DNA of 64,000 nucleotides from Bipolaris cookei (taxonomy: Eukaryota > Ascomycota > Dothideomycetes > Pleosporales > Pleosporaceae): the NCBI GenBank assembly GCA_002286855.1, contig NRSV01000073.1:124001-188000 (forward strand), in the 5' to 3' direction. Made by a program: the position numbers and the translations under genes. Of the stretch, positions 22,483 through 31,021 are shown in pieces. Numbering within the stretch: position 1 is the stretch's first letter; every line of letters begins with the position of its first letter. The notes under the pieces were generated by a model. That model was not told the origin of the DNA, did not search any database, and worked only from the letters and a program-made list of their open reading frames with translations.

Positions 22483-23392
22483 GTTGAATACCAGGCTGGC
22501 ATTTGGTCTGGTAGTAAGCAAGTGGCCAAAGAGAGTGAAAATGGCTAGATCAAGCGTCACAAGGCAACAGGTAACGTTTTGTTGGCTGAGATTGCGAGGA
22601 GCAACAATTTACGAATGTGCAAAGGGGGAAGAGATGAAATGAACGGCGAAAGGTGTGAGCTAAGCTGATGTTTGTGTCAATATGTTGGTGCCTGGTGCCT
22701 GGTGCCTGGTGCCTGGCGCATACGTGCCCAAAGGGCCATGTGAAACGGGGTGGAAGCGCCGCGGATGGGGTCGGTACCAACTACGTCTTAACTAGACAGC
22801 ACAGCCACATTGCCATTTCCGCGCACGAACCATTGCTTTTAATGTGCATACTACACGGCGAACCAGCAGAGTCATGGCACGACTGATTCAGCCACAGGTT
22901 CCCAATTAGCCTTGGATACGACAGGGATAAGCGTGTATGCAAGTGGAAGGAGCCCAGCCAGCGTAAGAAAGAGCAGCTAGGGAAACGGTCATGCAAGAAA
23001 GATGATATATACACAGGCGAATACATGGTCAATTGGTGTTTCCGAGCACAGTGCATGACGAATTTAGTGGTTTTGAGAGCCTTCATCACTAGTAAGTGGA
23101 GTATCGGTGATATTTTTGATTCGCAATGTTCAATGGTAGGGATGCAACGGGCAAGCATGCCCGTTGTGGCCATGTCACCGTGTAACTTGTCGTCGATGCA
23201 CAGCTTGGAAGCTGCATTCTGTCCTTGCATTCGTCGTGCATGTCCCTCGTGGGTATGGTATTGGGACTCCAGCCCTTTTTCAAGCTCCTGGTCGGCTGCC
23301 GTTGGCTTGATCGACGCCACTGACTGCTCTCTATTTGCTGCTCACAGCGCACACGTGATCCTGCTATCCTCGCCGCTGGCAATGGGCGGCAA
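22483..23392. other. Intergenic region between 2EXR gene and Lsm7
   Basis: No supported gene. It holds the 2EXR promoter with a 7-bp tandem repeat and the Lsm7 3' UTR. A 179-codon minus ORF here lacks an ATG at its start and has no coding-like pattern. Confidence 0.45.
22686..22717. repeat. 7-bp tandem repeat (GGTGCCT)n
   Basis: About four and a half units of GGTGCCT (the last one varies) lie roughly 200 bp upstream of the 2EXR start codon. A simple length-variable repeat. Confidence 0.75.
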
Positions 23393-23904
23393 TCACTCTT
23401 CTTCCTGCAAGAAGGGGTTGGCAATTTCTTCGCTTCCGTCTACGGGGGAGATGACGACGAGCAGGGTGCCGCGTGCGACGATGAGGCCGAGTTTGCGGTA
23501 TCGGATGTTGCCGTCCTCGTCTGCGGTGGTTAGCGATGACAGGGTGTGTATATTAATCTCTCACATACCTGTTAGAGCCTCTTTGACCTCGTCGAGGACA
23601 AGGTTCATAAGCTGGTCGTAGCCTTTTAATGTGCCAATGACTGCGGGGAAGTTAGCGCCCACTGCTCCTCGCAAAAGGACCAGACTGCCTTGCCTTCTCG
23701 CCCTCCGCTGAACTTGACAGTAATTTGCTTGTCCATGTACTTGCTCAAGTCGAGAATGTTTTCCTTCTTGGGGCGCTCCGCATGGCCGCCAGCGTGTGCT
23801 CCTCCACCGCCGCCTCCACCACCTCCTCCACGACCGCCGCCCCTTCCACCGCGGTCGCCTCCTCTGCCACCGCCTCGGCCGCGAAATGCGCCTCGCTCAG
23901 ACAT
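23393..23904 (-). CDS. LSM7: U6 snRNA-associated Sm-like protein Lsm7
   Basis: Exons (minus) 23904-23694, 23640-23569 and 23520-23393 give 136 aa. Intron 1 (53 bp) begins GCAAGG and ends CAG, a GC-AG intron; no nearby GT donor keeps the frame. Intron 2 (48 bp) is GTATGT..CAG. The spliced Sm fold reads ENILDLSKYMDKQITVKFSG, GREVIGTLKGYDQLMNLVLD, then LGLIVARGTLLVVISPVDG and EEIANPF. These are the Sm1 and Sm2 motifs of Lsm7, a subunit of the Lsm1-7 ring (5'-3' mRNA decay) and the Lsm2-8 ring (U6 snRNP). The first 45 residues are an RGG/poly-Gly extension (RGRGGGRGGDRGGRGGGR) not found in human LSM7. It is divergently placed to the Zn2Cys6 gene. Confidence 0.93.
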
Positions 23905-24870
23905 TGTATTGGGGTTGGGAGAGAGTGACGAGTCTGGGCGATATCGAAGGGCTTGTGGTGAGGTGCAGGCGGGAGGTGGCAGCAAAAGACGGTGGTCTGT
24001 GCAGAGGGCGCTGGGAGTGTGTGGCTGTCCCGCCATGTCACGTGGCCAGGCCAGGGCCGGGGCAGGCGGAGGCAATCTCCGCCCCTCGCGTCCAGACGTC
24101 TCCGCCGTGGCCATGTCGCAGGCGACGCGTGGGCCCTGCGGTATTTTCGTCGCGTCTCGGGACAGGCCAATGCCGCCGGACCAGGCCTTCTGGCTGCTTG
24201 CACGCCCTCTCATAGGGCCCGCGAGGACGGCCACGCACACCTTTGCCGGTGCGCGTGTCTTCAGCACCGTTAATGGCTCGGTTTCAGACCGTCTCATGGC
24301 CGTTGGAGCTGTGCGAGGCTGCCGGGCAGTCGGCACCACCTGAATCGCCCACGATGCGCCTCTTATCACAGGGCCACGCCGGGGCCACGCCGTGCCAGAA
24401 TGCCCTACTGCCCGCCTCTGATTGGCGAGGAACTCCGCTCTGCAAAAAGCTCGTCCTTATGTCCGGCGCACCGCCCACCGTCCACGGCCACCGCCCTCTG
24501 CCTGCCCACCCCTCTCTGCTTCTTCCCGTGCAGCCACTCGGGCGCCTTCAGCCACCGACGAGCCGTTCATCTCCGTCGCCCACGCCCTCCACTGCTGCTT
24601 CCTCCTCCTCCACCCTCCACCCTCCACTCTCCGGCACTCCTCTCCCTCGCACAGTGCCCCTCTGCGTGACATGTCTCTGCTTCGGTAGCCTGCGGCCTCT
24701 GCTCTCCTGTGCAACCCGCATAGCCCTCGCGCCGTGCCCAGCTGAGTTGGCTGCTCGCTAGCGCCCGCCGCTCCGCCGCCTTTGAAAGCTGCCCTCTGCT
24801 CATTCCGCCCACCAAAGCAGCAAACCTCGTCAGCATCCCTAGCCCATCTTCCCTCCCCCGAGCCTTAGCC
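23905..24870. promoter_or_regulatory. Shared divergent promoter region, Lsm7 / Zn2Cys6 gene
   Basis: 966 bp of GC-rich then strongly C/T-rich sequence between two divergent starts. The last 300 bp before 24871 are dominated by CCTCC/CTCC tracts, a usual mark of long pyrimidine-rich fungal leaders. Several overlapping ORFs on both strands follow the biased composition and are not supported. No specific factor sites were identified. Confidence 0.45.
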
Positions 24871-26846
24871 ATGGCCAACAACGACGACCGTCCCATGCCT
24901 GCCCACCCGCCCCAGCACCATGCCTCGCCTCTGCCCAGCGACCTCAAGCGCAAACGCAGTCCCTCGCACGACATGCACCTGGCGCCTGCGCCACTGCCCA
25001 AAACCGCCAAGCACAACCATTTGCAGATCAACTACCTCGCCAGACACAACGAGAACGACCTGCCGCTCGTTACCAACGATGACACGCTGCCAAACATCCT
25101 TTCGCTGCTCAGCGACTACCAGGGCGTGCTCGACCGCCACGAGAGCATGGCCTGCAACCTAGGCGCTCGTCCTCTGGGTCCCATTCTCATCAAGCGCTTC
25201 GAGCGCTTGTTCGACGGTCCCCCCAGAGTCCTCAAGAGCCATGGAAAAGACGGCACCACCGTGTCCTGGCTCGACGTGGTCGAGTTTGCGCGCAACAAGC
25301 CCGAACAGTTTCAGCTCGACCAGATGAGCGAGGGCGTGAGGGTCTGCCAGTTCTACACCAAACAATGTCGGGTCCAGATTTCAGAGGAAGACTTTGTCTT
25401 GATTTCATCTGGCATTCCTCAAAAGATGATCCCCCCGCAGCCCATTATCGAAGACGAGGAGAAGGAGCTGGGCACCATGGAGATTCTGGAAAAGAACCTC
25501 AGCCAAATATGCTCTTTGGCAGATCAAGGTGAGTCGGCTCCTTTCCTTTGTCAATCTAGGCGTCCTGTCCCTCGAGCAGATACGCAATTCGTAACCATTC
25601 TTGATTGTTCTGACCAATGCTCTCAGTTGCTGCTCGCACGAGGCAGCTCAACCACCGCCTCAAAGGCCGCAAACAGGCAATCCTGGACCGCAGAGCTACT
25701 GCAACTCCAACGCCTCAAATCCCCCGCCCGACAAGTCCTTCAAACGTCGCCCTTATGAACGGTAGCAACTCGTGTGTCTCAGGCTCAGGTCACAACCAAC
25801 CTTCGCACCCATCGCCCAGCAGCAGCGGCTTTGTAGCCGTCAATGCGCGCCAGCATCACGAATCCAACGGCCATGGGCACAGCCACAGTCGTGGTCATGG
25901 TTCTTCGTCATCTACCCGCCACGAACTGCTGTCCAAATTTCATACTGTGAATGACCGGCGTGTGTCATCACAGCCTCCCAGCGGCAATACTGAAGTGCGG
26001 AGACCATCAATTGGTAGTCATTCAGCATCTCATCCCTCTCCACCCTCGGCAATCCCATCCAGGGCTCTGCAAAAGCCTGCTGAAGGCACCTCTGGCCCAC
26101 AACAGCCAATTGCAAGGCCTTCACATCCTCTCAATGAATCCGAGCTGCACAACATGATGAACTCACCTGTCCCAATACCAAATACACCTTCTAGCCTCCT
26201 CCCAGCCTCCAGCCAACGCGCCAGCCAACAACCGGAAAAAGATGACGGAGGCCCTTTCAAAGTTGAAATGGTGCACAGAATGGAGAGCCTTGCCAAGGGC
26301 GAGCGCATTGTCCCGCCCTGCGACCGCTGTCGAAGATTACATATGGACTGCTTGAAAAATCTGACAGCATGCATGGGCTGTACCAAGAAGCATGCAAAAT
26401 GCTCATGGAGAGAAGTTCGGGAGGGCGAATTGCGTGGGGGCTATACCTACCCTACTGGAACCACTAGCAACGGTCAGAGTGAAACAAGTGATCACGAGGC
26501 CGGCGACCGCGCAAGTACAGCAAGCCCGTCAGTCATGTTGAGTCCGTCGCACCATGGGCTGACGCCATCACACGTCTCACACAGCAATGGTCAACACACT
26601 CCACAGCATCAAGCATCTCACCACCAGCACTCTGAACAGGCCGCGCAGCCCACGCAGCAACACTCCGCACCGCATGACGCGCAGGCCTCTACATCTCGCA
26701 ACACTCCGCCCACGCGCGAGCATGAGAGAAACGTTGAAGCCCAACTCAAGGAGGCCGCGCAATCAAGCCTCGCGCATGCAAATGCAAGGCTCCCCGCATC
26801 AGACGGCAAGACTACAGATTACACCAACCAAGCCATGGTTGCTTAG
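24871..26846 (+). CDS. Protein with internal Zn2Cys6 cluster
   Basis: Exons 24871-25528 and 25627-26846 are joined by a 98-bp intron (GTGAGT..CAG), giving 625 aa. The N-terminal 220 residues form a conserved-looking globular part (NHLQINYLARHNENDLPLVT; LSLLSDYQGVLDRHESMACN; FERLFDGPP). The middle and C-terminus are Ser/His/Gln/Pro-rich and disordered. The zinc cluster is at about residue 451, with spacing C-x2-C-x6-C-x6-C-x2-C-x6-C (CDRC..CMGC). It is followed by disorder, not by the fungal-specific middle homology domain, and it is not at the N-terminus where most fungal Zn2Cys6 factors carry it. A nuclear regulator is likely. The target genes cannot be inferred. Confidence 0.82.
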
Positions 26847-27224
26847 GTCCATATTGACCCGCCGATTCTTACGCCCCGAACCAGACAATGTTGCTTTTTA
26901 CTTTCCAGCTACGAGCTTAAGGGCTCTAGAGATGGGATCGGGAAACACCAGGTATCAATTGTTTTCGGAAGTGGTTCTTACTTTTATTTCTTGTACATTT
27001 GTTTGTGATACCAACTTACTTTTTTTGGCTAGCCTTCTTCTGCTAGGGAGATTTCTGACGCTGTTGTTTTGTATATGCGCATGTCCTCCTAGTCTAGAAG
27101 ATGTGTTGGGAAATTATATCTCCCGTATTAGAAAAAAGCAATTTGGAAAATGTTCATTCTTATTTCGATTGACGGCCCACATCTTGCTACCTTCTCTACT
27201 GCTGCCTGGACTTTCACTCTCTCA
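26847..27224. other. Convergent 3' region
   Basis: 378 bp between two converging stops. T-rich 3' UTR-like sequence with no gene. Confidence 0.5.
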
Positions 27225-27912
27225 TCACTTCTTCCCTTGCTCTGCCAGCATCTCCATAGCTGGCATCGTCGCAAACCGACTCATGACCTCGAGATTCTTC
27301 TCCTTGCTCATGCGCTCATCCGTCTTGCTTATTTCTGCCAGTATCTTGAAGTAATCAATGTAAAAGGCTGGTGTGTACGTGTTGAAGAATTTAGCGGGCT
27401 CGTTGGTTGGGTTTGAGAATGTGTGGGGCGCGCGGATGGGGGCCGTGATGTAGTCGCCTACGTGGGCGTCGATTATTTCGCCGTCTGGGCCGTGGAACTA
27501 AGAGTGGGGAGGGGTTTTTAATGTGTGAATATTGGTAGGTGGTAGTTTGAGAAAGAAGACAAGAATACGACAGAAATGAGAACAACAATGCAGACAATAG
27601 TGATAGCGATGATAGGTAAGAATGAAGATCACGATAAACAACCAAACAAACAAAACATACCCTAACCACACCCTGAGTAACCAAAAACGTCTCATCATGC
27701 ATCTCGTGCCAGTGCGCAGGCGGACCCGCAGTATTTGGCGGTAGAGTAAACTCGGCGCTGCCTATGCGGTTGTCGGTTCGTGAGCCGTCTTCCATGATAC
27801 GGCATGTAATGTGGCCTAGTTTGAGAATCTCGCCAGATGACGCCGGTACAAAGTTGATGGGGCGTCGCGGCATCTTCATGCTGGCTAGCGCTTGGCGGGC
27901 TTCGTCGTCCAT
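27225..27912 (-). CDS. Small cupin-domain protein
   Basis: Exons (minus) 27912-27661 (84 codons) and 27497-27225 (91 codons) are joined by a 163-bp intron (GTATGT..TAG), giving 174 aa. Cupin motif 1 is PPAHWHEMHDETFLVTQG, carrying His-x-His and the Glu expected to bind metal, followed by GVVRFHGPDGE. Motif 2 is in GDYITAPIRAPHTFSN with the last His ligand. The tail (FKILAEISKTDERMSKEKNL; LAEQGKK) is helical. The size and single beta-barrel fit the quercetin-dioxygenase-like cupin 2 proteins of fungi. Substrate and enzymatic activity are unknown. The intron is longer than most in this window and CAT/AC-rich. The promoter side faces the ubiquitin hydrolase gene across about 900 bp. Confidence 0.85.
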
Positions 27913-28817
27913 GGTTTGTGGGTGGTGAGTTTGTAGTGGTTGAGTCTACAGTAGTGCGTTTGCAGCGTTGGGTTTGAAAGGGAGGGTCAATGGAATAGAG
28001 AAATGGATGGAATATATGTCATTCTAGAAGCAGTAAAACCCTTCGGGTATATGTATGCTATGATCGTGGGCTTTGTCGCTCAACTCAGTCTGCTGGACTT
28101 TGTTACTGCGGAGAGCCGGAGGAGATACAAAGGTGTTTGGATATCCATTCTTGGGGAACCGCCGGTTTTTTGTTTCGTAGTACGGACAATGCTAGTGAAG
28201 CGAATACATGTATAAGACGGGCTAGTTGTAAAGTAATTACATAGACAGAGCCTCTTGAATGAACTGCTGGTATTACATCGCAGACATGGTGACGGGATGG
28301 CGTTGCATTTTGTGTAAAGGTAAAGGTCCGGCGTCTGGACTCTCGCGGAACCGAGATAGCCGGGTACCTCAGACAGCCAATGGTTTAGTTTTCTTAGCAT
28401 TTTACTACTTGATCAGTTTTACACGCAGGCACACTTATGCACGCAGCGTTTTACCTTCTAAAAATCTCGATGTCTGAGAATTTATATCGATATATTATCT
28501 TGCATATCTTATGTGTGTATTTGAACCTTGTTGGTGTACCAATATTTCGCGTCAAAAGGGGCTACTACTGATGATGGTCACGTGGTGACCGGCTATCTCA
28601 GTTCCGCGGGGGCCGGGTTAGGCTTATTGTGGGGTAGTCGAGGCTGGTGATCCGGCTTCGACTGATCCCGCAGTGGCTGTGGTGACGAGTGTGGTTGCCT
28701 AGCCATGACTCAGGTAAAGAGTAGGAACACGCATCTACGCCTACTAGATTGCTACAAACAACTCGTCTTCCAGATCGGCCCTCACACACTAACCCTCACG
28801 CATTACAAACCGTCACC
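27913..28817. promoter_or_regulatory. Divergent intergenic region, cupin / UCH genes
   Basis: About 900 bp with no gene. It contains the 15-bp near-perfect palindrome GGTCACGTGGTGACC at 28576-28590, centred on an overlapping CACGTG E-box, about 230 bp upstream of the UCH start. bHLH or bZIP factors could bind there; this is inference only. Confidence 0.4.
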
Positions 28818-29552
28818 ATGGCGAAAAAGCTATGGACCATGCTGGAGAATAACCCCCATGTCATGAACCATCTCGCACAAGACCTCGGTCTCGATACATC
28901 CGTCTTCTCTTTCCATGATGTCTACTCCCTCACTGACCTGGACATGTTGGCTTTCATTCCTAGGCCAGTCTTAGCACTGCTCGTCATCATACCACTCACC
29001 CCAACATGGCACGAGACGCGCACAGCAGAAGACAAGGACAAGTCCGAGTATGCAGGCAAAGGTGAAACAGAGCCCGTCATCTGGTTCAAGCAAACCATCG
29101 GCAACGCTTGCGGCAGCATAGGCTTAGTCCACTGTCTTCTCAACACCCCGGCATCAGACCATATCCAGCCCTCTTCCTCTCTTGACCAGATTCGTGCGGA
29201 TGCGCTGCCAAAAGCCATCTGGGAACGAGCCAAAGTACTCGAGGATTCGGACGCGTTCGAAAAGGCTCATGCTGGTGCAGCAAAACTTGGCGATACTCCT
29301 TCGCCTACGCCCACGTCAGATGAGCATAGTGGACAGCATTTTGTGGCGTTTGTCAAGGCCAAGGATGGGCATCTATGGGAGCTTGAAGGTGATCGCAAGG
29401 GTCCGCTTGATCGGGGGCTACTGGGCGATAACGAAGATGTGCTCAGTCCTGGGGCACTGGAGAAAGGGATTGGAAGGCTGATGAAGATTGAAAATGAAAA
29501 AGGTGGGGATCTAAGGTTCTCCGTAATCGCCCTCGCGCCAAGCTTCACATAG
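28818..29552 (+). CDS. Ubiquitin carboxyl-terminal hydrolase (UCH, peptidase C12)
   Basis: Single exon of 244 aa from the ATG at 28818 (context CACCATGG). The open frame upstream only adds a non-homologous stretch. UCH signature: IWFKQTIGNACGSIGLVHC with oxyanion Gln92 and nucleophile Cys98; SGQHFVAFV with His174. The third catalytic position, Asp in human UCHL3 (ELDG), reads Glu190 here (ELEGDRKGP), with Asp192 two residues on. The crossover loop (about 145-172) is Ser/Thr/Pro-rich. The enzyme releases small adducts from the C-terminus of ubiquitin and helps recycle it. The start MAKKLWTMLENNPHVM matches the usual N-terminal pattern (LENNP..). Confidence 0.93.
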   Translation: MAKKLWTMLENNPHVMNHLAQDLGLDTSVFSFHDVYSLTDLDMLAFIPRPVLALLVIIPLTPTWHETRTAEDKDKSEYAGKGETEPVIWFKQTIGNACGSIGLVHCLLNTPASDHIQPSSSLDQIRADALPKAIWERAKVLEDSDAFEKAHAGAAKLGDTPSPTPTSDEHSGQHFVAFVKAKDGHLWELEGDRKGPLDRGLLGDNEDVLSPGALEKGIGRLMKIENEKGGDLRFSVIALAPSFT

Positions 29553-29766
29553 CATGATCAAAAGGCCCTGGTATGAATGGGCACAAGATCAAGTTTTTAT
29601 CCCTCTCTCCCCACTTGGCCTATCCGACTGTAGCTTTTCACTTAGCATTCATCGTTAGAGTTGCCATTTTTCACATCTTTTACAGGAAACCTAGACAGAT
29701 TTGTATGTCTGCATGGCTTGGCATAGTCTCATCCTTGCCGTTGCTCTTTTACTTGATTTTTGTAAA

Positions 29767-30815
29767 CAGGCATGCAAACAGATAAATCAGATCAAATCGG
29801 ACCTTCAACTCGATTTGATTTGGATACAACTCTGGCCGATTTGATTTAATTTGATTTAATTTGGATAGATTTGGTTGGATCTAGATATTTGGATATCCCC
29901 ACTTCTCTCCCATGATGAGATGCATCGAGCTGATCCTATGATATCCGCTTGTAGCCTCCCTCTCTGGGCTTTAATCATATGTCCTGCCAGGCTGAATATT
30001 CGCTCCGGCTCAGACGACATCGCATGAATTGAAAAAAGGTCGATTGCCATCCGGGATAGATGTAGGTGCTGACGTCTTCAGAGAAGTCAATACTGAATCG
30101 GATCATCAACCAAGCAGTCATCGATATCGGCAGTGTCAATCTACGCTGTATATTCATCGTGCGTAGCCAAAGGTAAAGGTGTAGGTTGAGTGCTGGGCTC
30201 TCTAACTGATGCCATAAAATTGTCTAGGCCGATAGTCTTCCTTGTAATAGTGGGTTGCTCAGGTGTCATATCCATACTCCCACACCCATTCTGTCCGCAC
30301 GCTCCTTCTATGCTTGCGCATGCAATAGTCGGGAAAGCGGCTCCAATCGATCCGTTCGTAACCGATGTAATAGACTATGGGAATTGTGTCTCTCGTCCCC
30401 TCTCCCTTGTGCTCTGACGGGTTGAAGTTAATAGGACTGTCAAGGTTGCTGTAAGTGGTAGAAGGAGCAGTGGAAAAGCTTGCTGATACGCTGTCGGCGT
30501 TAAGAGACATTGGTATTTCAAATGCTGATGAGGAATATAAACTTTTAGACCAGATACTACGCTCACTGATCAGAGATGTATGGGAATAGAAGGATAGATC
30601 CCCTGGGCCAATCTCCGCCCCTGATAAAAAGTAAATCTACCGTACTGTAACTGAGCAGACGTCGTACCATGATTGGACGCATTCTTGTTTGTGCGTCCTA
30701 CCCAAATAATCAAACATCTAAACAAATTTGTGCGCTATGCTCCGATTCGATTCAAATTGAATATATTCAATTTGATTGGATAGATTTGAATTCGATTTAT
30801 CTGTTTGCAACCCTG
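29767..30815 (-). mobile_element. hAT element, internally deleted
   Basis: Terminal inverted repeats begin CAGG..TGCAAACAGATAAA at both ends, 20 of 22 bases matching. They are flanked by an 8-bp target duplication (TTTGTAAA left, TATGTAAA right, one change). The element is 1049 bp. On the minus strand a BED-like N-terminal remnant (IDWSRFPDYC..; WVWEYGYDT, around 30260-30360) is followed by the hAT dimerisation C-terminus (SSEPERIFSLAGHMIKAQRG, around 29860-30040). The catalytic middle is gone. It is non-autonomous and its ORFs are frame-broken. Subterminal ATTTGATTT repeats are plentiful at both ends. Confidence 0.85.
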
Positions 30816-31021
30816 TATGTAAATGGAAAGGGCACTTTGAACTAGCCGAGGCGGTTGACTGCCGCGGGCCGGGTAGTGGCTGCCGCGAGCCGAATTATAG
30901 CTGCCGTAGTGGGGACTTTTGCCTGTTGTGACTACATAAGTAGTACATATGACGCAAAGTTGGCCGGAACATCGCTGGTTCCGGATCCGTCCTATATACT
31001 ACGCACCCTTATCCTACCGGG

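Noticed and set aside
22781..23320. 179-codon minus ORF between the 2EXR gene and Lsm7
   Set aside because: Starts at a GTG, no domain-like pattern, and lies in the Lsm7 3' UTR.
23626..24369. Longer Lsm7 frame starting upstream at 24369
   Set aside because: The upstream part is not homologous to anything in the family. The ATG at 23904 gives the usual Gly-rich start.
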